A stretch of DNA of 64,000 nucleotides, taken from assembly GCA_963815355.1 (NCBI GenBank), contig CAWFGJ010000002.1, positions 124,001 through 188,000 of the forward strand, given 5' to 3'. The position numbers and the translations under genes are program-made. The stretch comes from JAPUEK01 sp963815355. Lineage in GTDB: Bacteria > Pseudomonadota > Alphaproteobacteria > Rhodobacterales > Rhodobacteraceae. The notes under the pieces were generated by a model. It worked only from the letters and a program-made list of their open reading frames with translations, did not search any database and was not told the DNA's origin. Positions 8,105 through 16,875 of the stretch are shown piece by piece. The number at the start of each line of letters is the position of its first letter. Position 1 is the stretch's first letter.

Positions 8105-9040
8105 CTAGACCACCGCCAGCGGGCGGCGCTCGCGCAGCACATAGATCCCGGCGGCGATAATCACGCCAATGCCGATCCAGCCCAGCCTGTCGGGCAGGTC
8201 GCCAAAGAACAACCAGCCCCAAAGCACGCCCCAAAAGGCGAAGGTGAACTCAAACGGGGCCACCACCGACGATTGGCTGACCCGGTAGGCGTGGGTCAGC
8301 AGCGTCAGGCCAATGGCGGCAATGCCCCCACAGGCGCACATCAATAACAGGTCGAACGCGCTGGGCATGACCCAACCCCGCGTCAGGAACGCCAGCGACG
8401 GGTGGAGTGCCGCACCAGAGCCGCCGCTGCCAAAGATCGCCGACAGCACCAGCGCGCACAGCAGAAACGCGATATTGCCCCAAAACGCCATCGCGGCGGC
8501 GGTGTCGTGCTTGCCCATCGTCCGGGCAAGGATCATCGAGAACGCATAGGCAAAGCCGCAAAAGATCGGCAACAGGGCGGCCCAGTCGAAAATGTCCCCG
8601 CCGGGGCGCACCATCAGCAACACCCCCGCAAAGCCCACGACGACAGCCGTCCATCTGGCGCGCGATACCGGCTCTTTCAGCAGGACCACCGACAAGACCA
8701 CAATGATCAGCGGCGCCGTGAAATACAGGGCGACGGTCGTGGCCATCGGCAGCGCGGCAAGAGCAAGGTAATACGCGGTATAGGCGCAGAAATTCAGCAA
8801 GCCGCGCAGCAACATGGCCAACCAGGTGCGTGTGATCAGCGTGCGCAAAGACCCGTCAAACCACCGGGTAATTACCAACAGAAACGGGATGGCGGTCAGG
8901 CTGCGCAGCACCATCGCCTCATGCAGCGGATAGCGGTCCGACAGCAGCTTCAGGATCAGATCCTGAACGGAAAAGATCGCAACCCCGCCCATCAGGCAAA
9001 GGATTCCAATCGTGGCGGTGGAAAGGTTTGGTCTGTTCAT
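8105..9040 (-). CDS. EamA-family (DMT) transporter
   Basis: The 311-residue integral membrane protein has about ten hydrophobic helices arranged as two EamA repeats (roughly residues 10-145 and 155-305). Typical features are the first-repeat MVLRSLTAIPFLL segment, the end of repeat one with ALPMATTVALYFTAPLIIVVLSVVLLKEPVSRARW, and a matching second repeat FTFAFWGVLWGWLFFGDLP. Members export or import small metabolites; the substrate cannot be read from sequence. The gene is transcribed alone, convergent with the PD-(D/E)XK-like gene and downstream of, but separated by a terminator from, the ribosomal protein operon on the same strand. Confidence 0.92.
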   Translation of the reverse strand: MNRPNLSTATIGILCLMGGVAIFSVQDLILKLLSDRYPLHEAMVLRSLTAIPFLLVITRWFDGSLRTLITRTWLAMLLRGLLNFCAYTAYYLALAALPMATTVALYFTAPLIIVVLSVVLLKEPVSRARWTAVVVGFAGVLLMVRPGGDIFDWAALLPIFCGFAYAFSMILARTMGKHDTAAAMAFWGNIAFLLCALVLSAIFGSGGSGAALHPSLAFLTRGWVMPSAFDLLLMCACGGIAAIGLTLLTHAYRVSQSSVVAPFEFTFAFWGVLWGWLFFGDLPDRLGWIGIGVIIAAGIYVLRERRPLAVV

Positions 9041-9130
9041 GCCGCGACGCTATCCGGGCCAAACGCTGCTTCTGTTCCGATTGCGACAGGGCAGGGCGGA
9101 ATTGGCCCAAGCGGTCGCAGCACCCCAAAG

Positions 9131-9162
9131 GAAAACCGCGCGAGGTTGCCCCCGCGCGGTTT
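9131..9162 (-). terminator. Intrinsic terminator of the rpsF-rpsR-rplI operon
   Basis: On the minus strand a 10-bp stem AAACCGCGCG/CGCGCGGTTT closes a 10-base loop and continues with TTCC. It lies 34 bases past the rplI stop. Confidence 0.82.
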
Positions 9163-9195
9163 GAAACTGTCTGTAGAACCGAGATCCTGTTGGGA

Positions 9196-9771
9196 TCAGA
9201 GGTCTTCGCCGTCCTGGGCAGCGCCCATTTCGTCGAACAGTTCTGCGATTTCGAATTCTGCAGCTGCTTCGGCTTCGGCGGCGAGTTCCTGAATGGACTT
9301 GCCGGAGGCTTGCAGTGCTGCTTCTTCCTGCGAACGCGCAACGTTCAGGTTCACTTTGACCGAAACTTCCGGGTGCAGCAGAACCGAAACGGTATGCAGG
9401 CCCAGATCCTTGATCGGGCGGTCAAGGACCACCTGACCACGGTGAACGGTGAAACCGCCAAGGGTGGCAGCTTCGGCGGCGTCACGGGTGGTGACGGAGC
9501 CATAAAGTGCACCAGCGTCGGAAGCGGAACGAATCACCACAAAAGTCTGACCGTCGAGCTTGACGCCCACAGCTTCGGCTTCTTTCTTGGTTTCAAGGTT
9601 CTGCACTTCCAACTGGGCTTTTTTCGCTTCGAACGATTTGATGTTCGAGTCGTTGGCGCGGAGCGCCTTGCCCTGCGGGAGCAGGAAGTTACGAGCGTAG
9701 CCGTCCTTTACGGAAACGACTTCACCCATTTGGCCGAGCTTGGCCACGCGCTGAAGAAGGATCACTTGCAT
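9196..9771 (-). CDS. rplI: 50S ribosomal protein bL9
   Basis: The 191-residue protein is bL9. The N-terminal domain MQVILLQRVAKLGQMGEVVSVKDGYARNFLLPQGKA contains the family signature, a long connecting helix follows, and the C-terminal rRNA-binding domain reads GGFTVHRGQVVLDRPIKDLGLHTVSVLLHPEV. It is longer than the 149-residue E. coli protein because of an acidic, alanine- and glutamate-rich tail after residue about 150, which is common in alphaproteobacteria. It is the last gene of the rpsF-rpsR-rplI operon, 12 bases after rpsR, and is followed by a terminator. Confidence 0.98.
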   Translation of the reverse strand: MQVILLQRVAKLGQMGEVVSVKDGYARNFLLPQGKALRANDSNIKSFEAKKAQLEVQNLETKKEAEAVGVKLDGQTFVVIRSASDAGALYGSVTTRDAAEAATLGGFTVHRGQVVLDRPIKDLGLHTVSVLLHPEVSVKVNLNVARSQEEAALQASGKSIQELAAEAEAAAEFEIAELFDEMGAAQDGEDL

Positions 9772-9783
9772 GTCATGTGCTCC

Positions 9784-10011
9784 TTATTTCACAGCGTAGG
9801 GCAGCAGGGCGAGGAAGCGGGCGCGCTTGATGGCCTGAGCCAGTTCGCGTTGCTTCTTGGCCGAAACTGCGGTGATACGGGACGGCACGATCTTGCCACG
9901 CTCAGAGATGTAGCGCTGCAGCAGACGCGTGTCTTTGTAGTCAATCGCCGGAGCATTGTCGCCCGAGAAGGGGCAAACCTTGCGGCGGCGGAAAAACGGT
10001 TTGTTCGCCAT
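9784..10011 (-). CDS. rpsR: 30S ribosomal protein bS18
   Basis: The 75-residue basic protein is bS18, with the core IDYKDTRLLQRYISERGKIVPSRITAVSAKKQRELAQAIKRAR. It binds 16S rRNA on the platform next to bS6 and forms a heterodimer with it. It lies 21 bases behind rpsF and in front of rplI. Length and sequence are normal for the family. Confidence 0.98.
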   Translation of the reverse strand: MANKPFFRRRKVCPFSGDNAPAIDYKDTRLLQRYISERGKIVPSRITAVSAKKQRELAQAIKRARFLALLPYAVK

Positions 10012-10032
10012 GGTTATTGTCCTTTTCTCAGA

Positions 10033-10497
10033 TCAACGACGGAAGCCGCCGCGGTCACCACCGCGGTCGCCACCACGATCACCGCCGCGGTCGCCGCGGT
10101 CACCGCCAAAGGCGGGGCGCTCACGACGTTCGCCACCGAAGCCACCTTCGGGACGATCACCGCGCTCACGGTCATCACGCTTTTGCATTTGCACGGACGG
10201 GCCGTCGGTGTGCAGATCGACCTTGATGGTCAAAACGCGCATCACGTCGTCATGCAAGCGCATCAGGCGTTCCATTTCCTGCACAGCCGCCGCCGGAGCG
10301 TCAGACTTCAGCAGGGCATAGTGGCCCTTGCGGTTCTTGTTGATCTTGTAGGCCATGGTCTTCACGCCCCAGTACTCGCTCTCAACGACTTTGCCGCCGT
10401 TGTCCGCGAGGACGGTTGTGAAGTGTTCCACAAGGCCTTCAGCCTGCGCGTTGGACAGATCCTGACGCGAGATGAAAACATGCTCGTAAAGCGGCAT
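10033..10497 (-). CDS. rpsF: 30S ribosomal protein bS6
   Basis: The 154-residue protein is bS6. Residues 1-95 form the ferredoxin-like domain (MPLYEHVFISRQDLS, then YWGVKTMAYKINKNRKGHYALL). The C-terminus is an extended arginine- and glycine-rich tail with a run of RGGD repeats encoded by a short tandem DNA repeat near 10036-10105, a length-variable feature of alphaproteobacterial bS6. The start is set at MPLYEHVF, with ACGGAG upstream; the longer frame would consume the 5' leader. It opens the rpsF-rpsR-rplI operon and has a perfect hairpin in its leader. Confidence 0.97.
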   Translation of the reverse strand: MPLYEHVFISRQDLSNAQAEGLVEHFTTVLADNGGKVVESEYWGVKTMAYKINKNRKGHYALLKSDAPAAAVQEMERLMRLHDDVMRVLTIKVDLHTDGPSVQMQKRDDRERGDRPEGGFGGERRERPAFGGDRGDRGGDRGGDRGGDRGGFRR

Positions 10498-10531
10498 GTG
10501 TACTCCGTTCTGCTTGCGGGCGCATTTCATA

Positions 10532-10561
10532 GGACGGGCAAACACCTTCCGAGGCCCGTCC
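10532..10561 (-). promoter_or_regulatory. Stem-loop in the rpsF leader, possible autoregulatory site
   Basis: On the minus strand GGACGGGC and GCCCGTCC form a perfect 8-bp stem around a 14-base loop, ending 34 bases before the rpsF start. Leaders of rpsF-rpsR operons are known to carry an RNA bound by the bS6:bS18 complex. Position fits that role, but I cannot match the conserved bases with confidence. Confidence 0.35.
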
Positions 10562-10641
10562 ACGAGAGGCTGCGCCGGTTCATGGAAATTCGGAAGGATG
10601 CGGCCTTATACAGAAAGACAGGCCAAGAGCAAGGGCTGCGG

Positions 10642-12324
10642 TCAATCCTTCACACAGCTATGGAAGATATCCAAAGCGGGGATGCGCACGCTGGTGTCCA
10701 CATTGGCAAGACCCAACACGGAATGGAAGAGGTTATCGTGGCTATAGGCCCCGCCTGCCTTGCCGCGCAGACACGCGGTGCTTAGCCCCCGTCCGGCTTG
10801 AAACGCAGCCGAGGCCCAGAACAGCATCGGAACCTGTGTCTGCTCGGGCGGGGCCATGAAGGCAGGCGCGGAATGCAGATAGAGCCCGCCTTCGCCCAGG
10901 GACTCACCGTGATCAGAGACGTAGAGCATCGCGGTATCGGTGCGGGTCTGCCGGGCAAGGGTGGCAATCACCTTGGACAAAAAGACATCGGTATAGGCGA
11001 TCGAGGTGTCATAGGCGTTGACGATCTCGGCATCGGTGCAGTCCGCAAAGGCGGTGGTGTTGCAGGCCGGGGTGAAGCGTTCAAACCCGGTGGGGTAGGT
11101 CTGGTAATAGCCCGGCCCGTGGCTGCCGACCTGGTGCAGCACGATCAGCGTGTTGGTCTGCGCGGCGGCGAGGCTGGCCTCCAGCGGGGGCAGCAGGATC
11201 GAATCGTCGCAGATTTCCTTGGTGCAGGCGGCGGGTGTATCGGCGGCAGTCAGGATGACCGGATTGGCGCGGCTGAGCGCGGGCATCGGCCCGTAGTTGT
11301 TGTCAAACCAGCGCACGTCGAACCCGGCATGGCGCATCACATCCAGCAAGTTCTCATGGGCCAGCCCCTCCCGGTAGCTATACGTCTCCCGGGTCAGGTG
11401 GGAAAACAGACACGGCATCGCCACCGCGGTTGAGGTGCCGCAACTGCGCACATCGGGAAAGGTGATGACATCGGTTTTTGCAAGCAGCGGCGTAGTGTCG
11501 CGCGCATAGCCGTTCAAGCCGAAATTGGCGGCGCGGGCGGTCTCGCCGATGACCAGAACCAGCACCATCGGGCGGGTAAAGGCCTCTAGGCGCGGGCCTG
11601 CTTTGGCGTCATGCCCGTGCGGGGCCGGGGCCACCACGCCGCGCGCGTCCAGCTCCATCTGGGCATAGCGGATCACGCTGCCGATCAGGGCAGTGGGTTG
11701 CAGGCTGGTCTCCAGCTCATGATGGTTGCGGATCACCGCGTAGTGGCTTTTGAAATCAGAGGCGAGCAGGCCAAAAAACAACAGGACCGACGCCACCACA
11801 CTGCCAAGCCACAGGCCAACCCGGCGCAGGACCGGCGCCGGGCGCAGCCGCAGCCACAAGATAAGCGCGACCGGCAGCCCCCCCGTCAGCCCCGCCCGCG
11901 ACAGCAGATCAAGGCTGACCACGGCGCTTGCATCGCGGAAGGTGGCGTTGGCAAGGTTTTGGACCATCTCGCGGTCAATGCGGATGCCAAGCCGATCCTG
12001 AAAATAACCCGCAAACGCGCTTAGCACCACCAGCGCTACAAGCACCGGTTTTTCCAGATAGGGCACCGACAACAGCGCAACCGTGAACCAAACAACCGCA
12101 AAGGCCATGCCGGTAAAGGCCGCCATTTGCCACGGATTGCCGCCGAAAATCGTCGCGGCGAGGGCGAAAAAGGTCTGGTTGTGAACGGCGACCAGATAGA
12201 CCGCGACACCCGCAAACAGCAGGAAAGTGCTGATCCGTGGCCGGTAGGCGGGGGCGCGGTTGGAAAGGAATATGGGTCGTACAGGCATGGGGGACCGCAC
12301 AAAAAACGCCGCTCTTTTGGACAT
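10642..12324 (-). CDS. EptA-like phosphoethanolamine transferase
   Basis: The protein of about 560 residues is an inner-membrane phosphoethanolamine transferase of the EptA/YhjW family, which decorates lipid A or another glycan using phosphatidylethanolamine. Five N-terminal helices span about the first 190 residues, followed by a periplasmic alkaline-phosphatase-fold domain. The metal site begins with VIGETARAANFGLNGY, the threonine nucleophile lies in SCGTSTAVAMPCLFS, and the metal-binding DHGESLGEGGLYLHSAP motif is intact. Several cysteines in the catalytic half suggest disulfides. The ATG at 12324 is used here, but 12288 (MPVRPIF) is equally possible because neither has a clear ribosome site. 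It is divergent from fabD. Confidence 0.9.
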   Translation of the reverse strand: MSKRAAFFVRSPMPVRPIFLSNRAPAYRPRISTFLLFAGVAVYLVAVHNQTFFALAATIFGGNPWQMAAFTGMAFAVVWFTVALLSVPYLEKPVLVALVVLSAFAGYFQDRLGIRIDREMVQNLANATFRDASAVVSLDLLSRAGLTGGLPVALILWLRLRPAPVLRRVGLWLGSVVASVLLFFGLLASDFKSHYAVIRNHHELETSLQPTALIGSVIRYAQMELDARGVVAPAPHGHDAKAGPRLEAFTRPMVLVLVIGETARAANFGLNGYARDTTPLLAKTDVITFPDVRSCGTSTAVAMPCLFSHLTRETYSYREGLAHENLLDVMRHAGFDVRWFDNNYGPMPALSRANPVILTAADTPAACTKEICDDSILLPPLEASLAAAQTNTLIVLHQVGSHGPGYYQTYPTGFERFTPACNTTAFADCTDAEIVNAYDTSIAYTDVFLSKVIATLARQTRTDTAMLYVSDHGESLGEGGLYLHSAPAFMAPPEQTQVPMLFWASAAFQAGRGLSTACLRGKAGGAYSHDNLFHSVLGLANVDTSVRIPALDIFHSCVKD

Positions 12325-12424
12325 AAGCACTGAAATTGCGCCTTGCAAGCGGTGCTCGGAGGGTGCGTCGCCGTTGCAGGACGGGCGCTGTCAGGGTAAG
12401 CCAAAAGCGAAGCAGGAGGATCAG

Positions 12425-13354
12425 ATGAGCCGCGCATTCGTATTTCCGGGCCAAGGAGCACAGACCATCGGGATGGGCCGTGCCTTGGCCGACACCTATC
12501 CAGCCGCCAAGGCGGTCTTTGATGAGGTGGACGCCGCACTGGGTGAAAAGCTGTCGGCCCTGATCTGGGAAGGCGACATCGCCGCGCTGACGCTGACGCA
12601 AAATGCCCAGCCCGCCTTGATGGCCACCTCTATCGCCGCGTTGCGCGCGCTGGAGGCAGAAGGCCTTGGCATGGATCACGCCGCTTTCGTCGCTGGCCAT
12701 TCGCTGGGGGAATATTCAGCACTTTGTGCAGCGGGGGCGCTGGATCTGTCGGACACGGCCCGTTTGCTGCGCACCCGTGGCCGTGCGATGCAAGAGGCGG
12801 TGCCTGTGGGCCTCGGCGCGATGGCGGCCCTGTTGGGGCTGGATTTCGCCGCAGCGACCGAAGTGGCCGCCGAAGCCGCGCAGGGCGAGGTCTGTCAGGC
12901 CGCCAATGACAATGACCCCGCGCAGGTGGTGGTCTCGGGTCATCGGGGGGCCGTGGAGCGCGCGCTGGAGATCGCCAAGGCCAAAGGCGCCAAGCGCGCC
13001 CTGTTGTTGCCGGTCAGCGCGCCTTTCCATTGCAGCCTGATGCAGCCCGCCGCCGCCGTCATGGCCGAGGCACTGGCCGGCGTGGTGATCCACGCGCCCA
13101 CGGTGCCGGTGGTGGTGAACGTGCGCGCCGAGGCGGTGACCGAACCTGACCGCATCCGCGCGCTGCTGATCGCGCAGATCACAGGCTCGGTCCGCTGGCG
13201 GGAAAGTGTGCTGTGGATGGAAAGCGCCGGGGTCACCGAGTATTGGGAGATCGGCGCGGGCAAGGCCTTGTCCGGGATGATCAAGCGGACGGCTTCGGGC
13301 GCGGTGACGCGGTCGATCGGGACGCCGGAAGATGTGTTGGCGGCCAAGGGCTGA
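12425..13354 (+). CDS. fabD: Malonyl-CoA:ACP S-malonyltransferase
   Basis: The 309-residue enzyme transfers malonyl from CoA to acyl carrier protein, feeding fatty acid elongation. It has the N-terminal FPGQGAQ motif, the nucleophile elbow GHSLGE with Ser93, and the catalytic histidine region VSAPFHCSLMQPA. The ATG at 12425 follows GCAGGAGGATCAG, a clear ribosome site. It heads the fab cluster with fabG and acpP, and is separated from fabG by a terminator-like element, so fabG may also have its own start. Confidence 0.97.
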   Translation: MSRAFVFPGQGAQTIGMGRALADTYPAAKAVFDEVDAALGEKLSALIWEGDIAALTLTQNAQPALMATSIAALRALEAEGLGMDHAAFVAGHSLGEYSALCAAGALDLSDTARLLRTRGRAMQEAVPVGLGAMAALLGLDFAAATEVAAEAAQGEVCQAANDNDPAQVVVSGHRGAVERALEIAKAKGAKRALLLPVSAPFHCSLMQPAAAVMAEALAGVVIHAPTVPVVVNVRAEAVTEPDRIRALLIAQITGSVRWRESVLWMESAGVTEYWEIGAGKALSGMIKRTASGAVTRSIGTPEDVLAAKG

Positions 13355-13397
13355 GCGGGCGTGTCCAGGCGGGGGTTTTGCCCGTCAATTTAAAAAA

Positions 13398-13447
13398 GCC
13401 GGGGGCGTTGCCCCCGGACCCCCAGAGTATTTTTGCCAAGATGAAAT
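13398..13447 (+). terminator. Terminator of the conserved-tail type after fabD
   Basis: CCGGGGGC and GCCCCCGG form an 8-bp stem with a GTT loop, followed by GACCCCCAGAGTATTTTTGCCAAGATGAAAT. The last 23 bases are identical to those of the element at 26432-26454. It sits 44 bases past the fabD stop and ends 20 bases before fabG. Confidence 0.65.
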
Positions 13448-13466
13448 GGCGACGGAAGGAAAGTGG

Positions 13467-14204
13467 ATGTTTGATCTGACGGGGAAGAATGCCTTGGTAA
13501 CCGGGGCTTCGGGCGGGATCGGGGCCGAGATTGCACGGGCGTTGCACGGGGCAGGGGCCACGGTTGCGCTGTCGGGCACGCGGCTGGCACCTTTGGAGAC
13601 TTTGGCGGCAGAGCTTGGCAGCCGGGTGCATGTGCTGGCGTGCGATCTGTCGGATGCGACCCTTGTCGAGGCTTTGCCCAAGGCGGCGGCGGCGGCGATG
13701 GGGTCGGTGGATGTGTTGGTTAATAACGCCGGGATCACCCGGGACAATCTGTTCATGCGGATGTCGGATGACGAATGGCAATCGGTGCTGGATGTAAACC
13801 TGACCTCAACCTTCCGGCTGTGCCGGGGGGTGCTGCGCGGCATGATGAAAGCCCGCTGGGGGCGGATCGTGAATATCTCTTCGGTGGTGGGCGCCACGGG
13901 CAATCCGGGGCAGGGCAATTATGCGGCCTCCAAGGCGGGGATGGTGGGCATGTCGAAATCGCTTGCCGCAGAGGTCGCCAGCCGCAACATCACCGTGAAC
14001 TGTGTGGCGCCGGGCTTTATTGCCACCGCGATGACCGACAAGCTGAACGACGAGCAAAAGGGGCGCATCCTGACGCAGATCCCCGCGGGCCGCATGGGCG
14101 AGCCCAGCGATATCGCGGCGGCGGTGCGCTATCTGGCCAGTGCCGAGGCTGGCTATGTGACCGGTGCGGTCTTGCATGTGAATGGCGGGATGGCGATGGT
14201 TTGA
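13467..14204 (+). CDS. fabG: 3-oxoacyl-ACP reductase
   Basis: The 245-residue short-chain dehydrogenase reduces 3-oxoacyl-ACP with NADPH in fatty acid elongation. It shows the cofactor motif TGASGGIG near residues 12-19, the NNAG motif near 86-89, and the catalytic Ser139, Tyr152 and Lys156 in NISSVVGATGNPGQGNYAASKAG. Length matches E. coli FabG. The ATG at 13467 follows GGAAGGAAAG. Location between fabD and acpP supports FabG rather than a generic reductase. Confidence 0.96.
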   Translation: MFDLTGKNALVTGASGGIGAEIARALHGAGATVALSGTRLAPLETLAAELGSRVHVLACDLSDATLVEALPKAAAAAMGSVDVLVNNAGITRDNLFMRMSDDEWQSVLDVNLTSTFRLCRGVLRGMMKARWGRIVNISSVVGATGNPGQGNYAASKAGMVGMSKSLAAEVASRNITVNCVAPGFIATAMTDKLNDEQKGRILTQIPAGRMGEPSDIAAAVRYLASAEAGYVTGAVLHVNGGMAMV

Positions 14205-14437
14205 GGGCGGCCGGGCCTTCGCCGGGATCGGCGCACAAAAGAGCGCAGGACAGGCGAACGCGGGAAACAGTTTGCCATGAGGCCCGGTGCTTGCTATAGG
14301 CCCCCGCAAGCCTGCAACCGTGCGGATTCGAGTGCGGATGGTTGGCAGGACCAAGCGCAGCACGCCGCGCAAGATCAGGCGCAGGCAGCTACAAGATTAT
14401 CGGGGGTGATCCCCGCAAAAGTGAAAGAGGAAGTGAC

Positions 14438-14671
14438 ATGAGCGACATCGCAGATCGTGTGAAGAAAATCGTCGTCGAGCATCTCGGCGTTGAGGCCGAA
14501 AAAGTGACCGAGAATGCCTCGTTCATCGATGATCTGGGCGCTGACAGCCTCGACACGGTCGAGTTGGTCATGGCTTTCGAAGAAGAGTTCGGCATCGAGA
14601 TCCCCGATGACGCCGCCGAAACCATTCAGACCTTTGGCGACGCGGTAAAGTTCATCTCTTCCGCAGCCTGA
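14438..14671 (+). CDS. acpP: Acyl carrier protein
   Basis: The 77-residue acidic protein is ACP. The 4'-phosphopantetheine attachment site is Ser37 in DDLGADSLDTVELVMAFEEEF. It carries growing acyl chains for FabD, FabG and the condensing enzymes. GAAAGAGGAAGTGAC precedes the start. A 233-base gap separates it from fabG, enough for its own promoter, and a strong terminator follows. Confidence 0.99.
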   Translation: MSDIADRVKKIVVEHLGVEAEKVTENASFIDDLGADSLDTVELVMAFEEEFGIEIPDDAAETIQTFGDAVKFISSAA

Positions 14672-14692
14672 TCCTTCGGGAAATGGTTTTCG

Positions 14693-14725
14693 AAAAGGCA
14701 CCCTGCGGGGTGCCTTTTTGTTTTT
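14693..14725 (+). terminator. Intrinsic terminator of acpP
   Basis: AAAAGGCACCC/GGGTGCCTTTT forms an 11-bp stem with a short TGCG loop followed by a T-rich run. Confidence 0.92.
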
Positions 14726-14762
14726 GCTGCGCTAGCTTGGGGCCAAATCAGGGAGCGAAAGC

Positions 14763-15734
14763 ATGGCAGGGTTCAATCAGCCTTTGGGCGGCAATGACAT
14801 GGCGCGGTTTGGCGGGCCGGCAACGATGATGCGTCTGCCCAGCCAAGTGGGGGCTGCGGGGCTGGATGTGGCCTTTATCGGCATTCCGATGGATCACGGC
14901 ACCTCGAACCGGTCGGGCACGCGGCTGGGTCCCCGGCAGATCCGCGATGAGAGCCGGATGCTGCGCCCGTTCAACATGGCGACCGGGGCCGCGCCGTTCG
15001 AGCATTTGCAGGTGGCCGATATTGGCGATGTGCCGATCAACACCTTTGATCTGAAAAAGACCGTCGACATTATCACCGCCTATTACGACGGGGTGCTGGC
15101 CGACGGGGCGATCCCGCTGACCATGGGCGGTGATCACACGCTGACCTGGCCGATCCTGCGGGCGATCCGCAAAAAGCATGGGCCGGTGGCGCTGATCCAT
15201 GTCGATGCCCATGCCGATATCAATGACACGATGTTCGGCGAAAAGGTTGCCCACGGCTGCCCGTTCCGCCGCGCCTGGGAGGACGGCTGCCTGATCGACG
15301 ACAAGGTGTTCCAGATTGGCCTGCGCGGCACTGGTTATTCCCCGGATGATTTCGACTGGGGCCGCAAGAACGGCTGGACCGTGGTGCAGGCCGAAGACTG
15401 CTGGCACCGAAGCCTTGCCCCGCTGATGGAGCACGTCCGCGCCAAGATCGGCGATGCCCCCTGCTATCTGTCCTTTGACATCGACAGCCTTGATCCTGCC
15501 TTTGCGCCCGGCACCGGCACGGTCGAACCGGGCGGGCTGACGATCTGGCAGGGGCTGGAGATCGTGCGCGGCGCGGCGGGGCTGAACCTTGTGGGGGGCG
15601 ATCTGGTGGAGGTCTCCCCTCCCTATGATCCGTCTGGCAATACCGCGCTGATCGGGGCGAACCTGCTCTATGAGATGCTCTGCGTGCTGCCCGGCGTGCC
15701 CCAGATCCCGCGCAAGCCGGTGTGGGGGGGTTAA
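14763..15734 (+). CDS. Ureohydrolase of the agmatinase/guanidinobutyrase type
   Basis: The 323-residue enzyme belongs to the arginase/agmatinase superfamily, which hydrolyses a guanidino group to urea. All metal ligands are present: His125 in MGGDHT, Asp148, His150 and Asp152 in HVDAHADIND, and Asp239 and Asp241 in SFDIDSLDPAFAPGTGTVEPGG. The substrate could be agmatine, guanidinobutyrate, guanidinopropionate or a related compound; family members from this lineage are often simply named agmatinase (speB), which sequence alone does not prove. A ribosome site GGGAGCGAAAGC precedes ATG 14763. The gene overlaps the stop of the convergent fliG by 4 bases. Confidence 0.9.
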   Translation: MAGFNQPLGGNDMARFGGPATMMRLPSQVGAAGLDVAFIGIPMDHGTSNRSGTRLGPRQIRDESRMLRPFNMATGAAPFEHLQVADIGDVPINTFDLKKTVDIITAYYDGVLADGAIPLTMGGDHTLTWPILRAIRKKHGPVALIHVDAHADINDTMFGEKVAHGCPFRRAWEDGCLIDDKVFQIGLRGTGYSPDDFDWGRKNGWTVVQAEDCWHRSLAPLMEHVRAKIGDAPCYLSFDIDSLDPAFAPGTGTVEPGGLTIWQGLEIVRGAAGLNLVGGDLVEVSPPYDPSGNTALIGANLLYEMLCVLPGVPQIPRKPVWGG

Positions 15735-16798
15735 TCCTCAGCCTGCACCAGAACCAGCTCTCCCGCCCCCTCCAACTGCCGGATGGCGGTGATGATCGCG
15801 TTCATCGCCTCTTCGGCCTCCTTGTCCTTGACCTTGCCCCGGGCCTGCATCTCTTCGCGCAGGCCTTGCGCCATGCGTTGGGACATGTTGGCAAGCAGGA
15901 ACTCCACCGCAACGACCAGTTCGGGCTGGTTTTGCGCGGCGGTCAGCGCGGTAATCAGCAAAGGCTGATCAAGGATGCGGATGATCTTGGGCACATCGCG
16001 CGGGCTGATCCGGGTCGGCAGATGCACAAAGGTAAAGATCGCCCGCCGCACCCGTTCGGCAAAGCTGGCATCCTGTGCATCAAGGCCGCGCAACACGTCC
16101 TCACGGGTCGCCGCCGGAGACACGTTCAGGATCGCGCCAACCCGTTCCACGGGGCCGGTTTCAAAGGCTTTGGGCGGCAGCGCGTCCAACTGGCTGGCCA
16201 GCGACAGCCCGATCCGTCGTACCGTTTCGGGATCGACATTGCCCGTCAGCGAGACGGCATAGGCCACCCGCCGCGCCCGGTCCCCCGGCAACTTGCCCAA
16301 CAGTTCTGCCGATTTGGCCACCGGCAGTTTTGACAGCATGACGGCGGCAATCTCGGTGCTCTCTTCCTCCAGCACGGGCAACAACCGCTCCGCCGGCAGG
16401 GCGGTCAGCCGATCCCACGGGTCGGCCTTGGCCGAAGCCCCGGCAAGGCGGCGCAACCGGCTGGCCGCACTCGGTGAGATGTGGCTGCCCATGACCGTCA
16501 AGGCCGCCTCGATTCCGCCGGGAAAGGACAGGCCGACCTGCTCCAACTCGGCCACGAAATCGTCGACCACCTGGGCCAGGGTCTGGCGGTCCACCAGCCG
16601 CATCTGGCCCATCTGCTCGGTCAAAGAGGCCTGCAGATGGTCGGGCAAGCGCGACAGGGGCAGATCGGCCCCCTCGGCCAGCAAAAGCCGCACGATCACG
16701 GCGGCCTTTTCCCGAGGGTTCAGAACACGCGGCCCAACCGGCACCGGTTGCGCCATGCGCCGTGGCTCGATCCGCGCCAAAACCTGCTCACCTGCCAT
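15731..16798 (-). CDS. fliG: Flagellar motor switch protein FliG
   Basis: The 355-residue protein resembles FliG, the rotor component that couples the stator to the C-ring. It shows the N-terminal LNPREKAAVIVRLLLAEGADLPLSRLP segment that docks on FliF, a middle armadillo-like region, and a C-terminal domain with charged residues (RAIFTFVHLPTRISPRDVPKIIRILD, then MSQRMAQGLREEM). No other flagellar gene is present in the window, so this copy is physically separate from a flagellar cluster. A CtrA-like site lies 45 bases upstream. It might be the true rotor protein encoded at an isolated locus, or a divergent paralogue. Confidence 0.82.
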   Translation of the reverse strand: MAGEQVLARIEPRRMAQPVPVGPRVLNPREKAAVIVRLLLAEGADLPLSRLPDHLQASLTEQMGQMRLVDRQTLAQVVDDFVAELEQVGLSFPGGIEAALTVMGSHISPSAASRLRRLAGASAKADPWDRLTALPAERLLPVLEEESTEIAAVMLSKLPVAKSAELLGKLPGDRARRVAYAVSLTGNVDPETVRRIGLSLASQLDALPPKAFETGPVERVGAILNVSPAATREDVLRGLDAQDASFAERVRRAIFTFVHLPTRISPRDVPKIIRILDQPLLITALTAAQNQPELVVAVEFLLANMSQRMAQGLREEMQARGKVKDKEAEEAMNAIITAIRQLEGAGELVLVQAED

Positions 16799-16843
16799 GC
16801 CGCTCTCCGATTCCCATGTCTGGGGACAGAGTGACAGCCCGAG

Positions 16844-16859
16844 GTTAACGCGGGCTTAT
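16844..16859 (-). promoter_or_regulatory. Candidate CtrA-binding site upstream of fliG
   Basis: Read toward fliG the sequence is ATAA, seven bases, TTAAC, one mismatch from the CtrA consensus TTAA-N7-TTAAC. It ends 45 bases before the fliG start. CtrA controls motility genes in Rhodobacteraceae. Confidence 0.4.
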
Positions 16860-16875
16860 CCGGCCCGCGCCCGCC

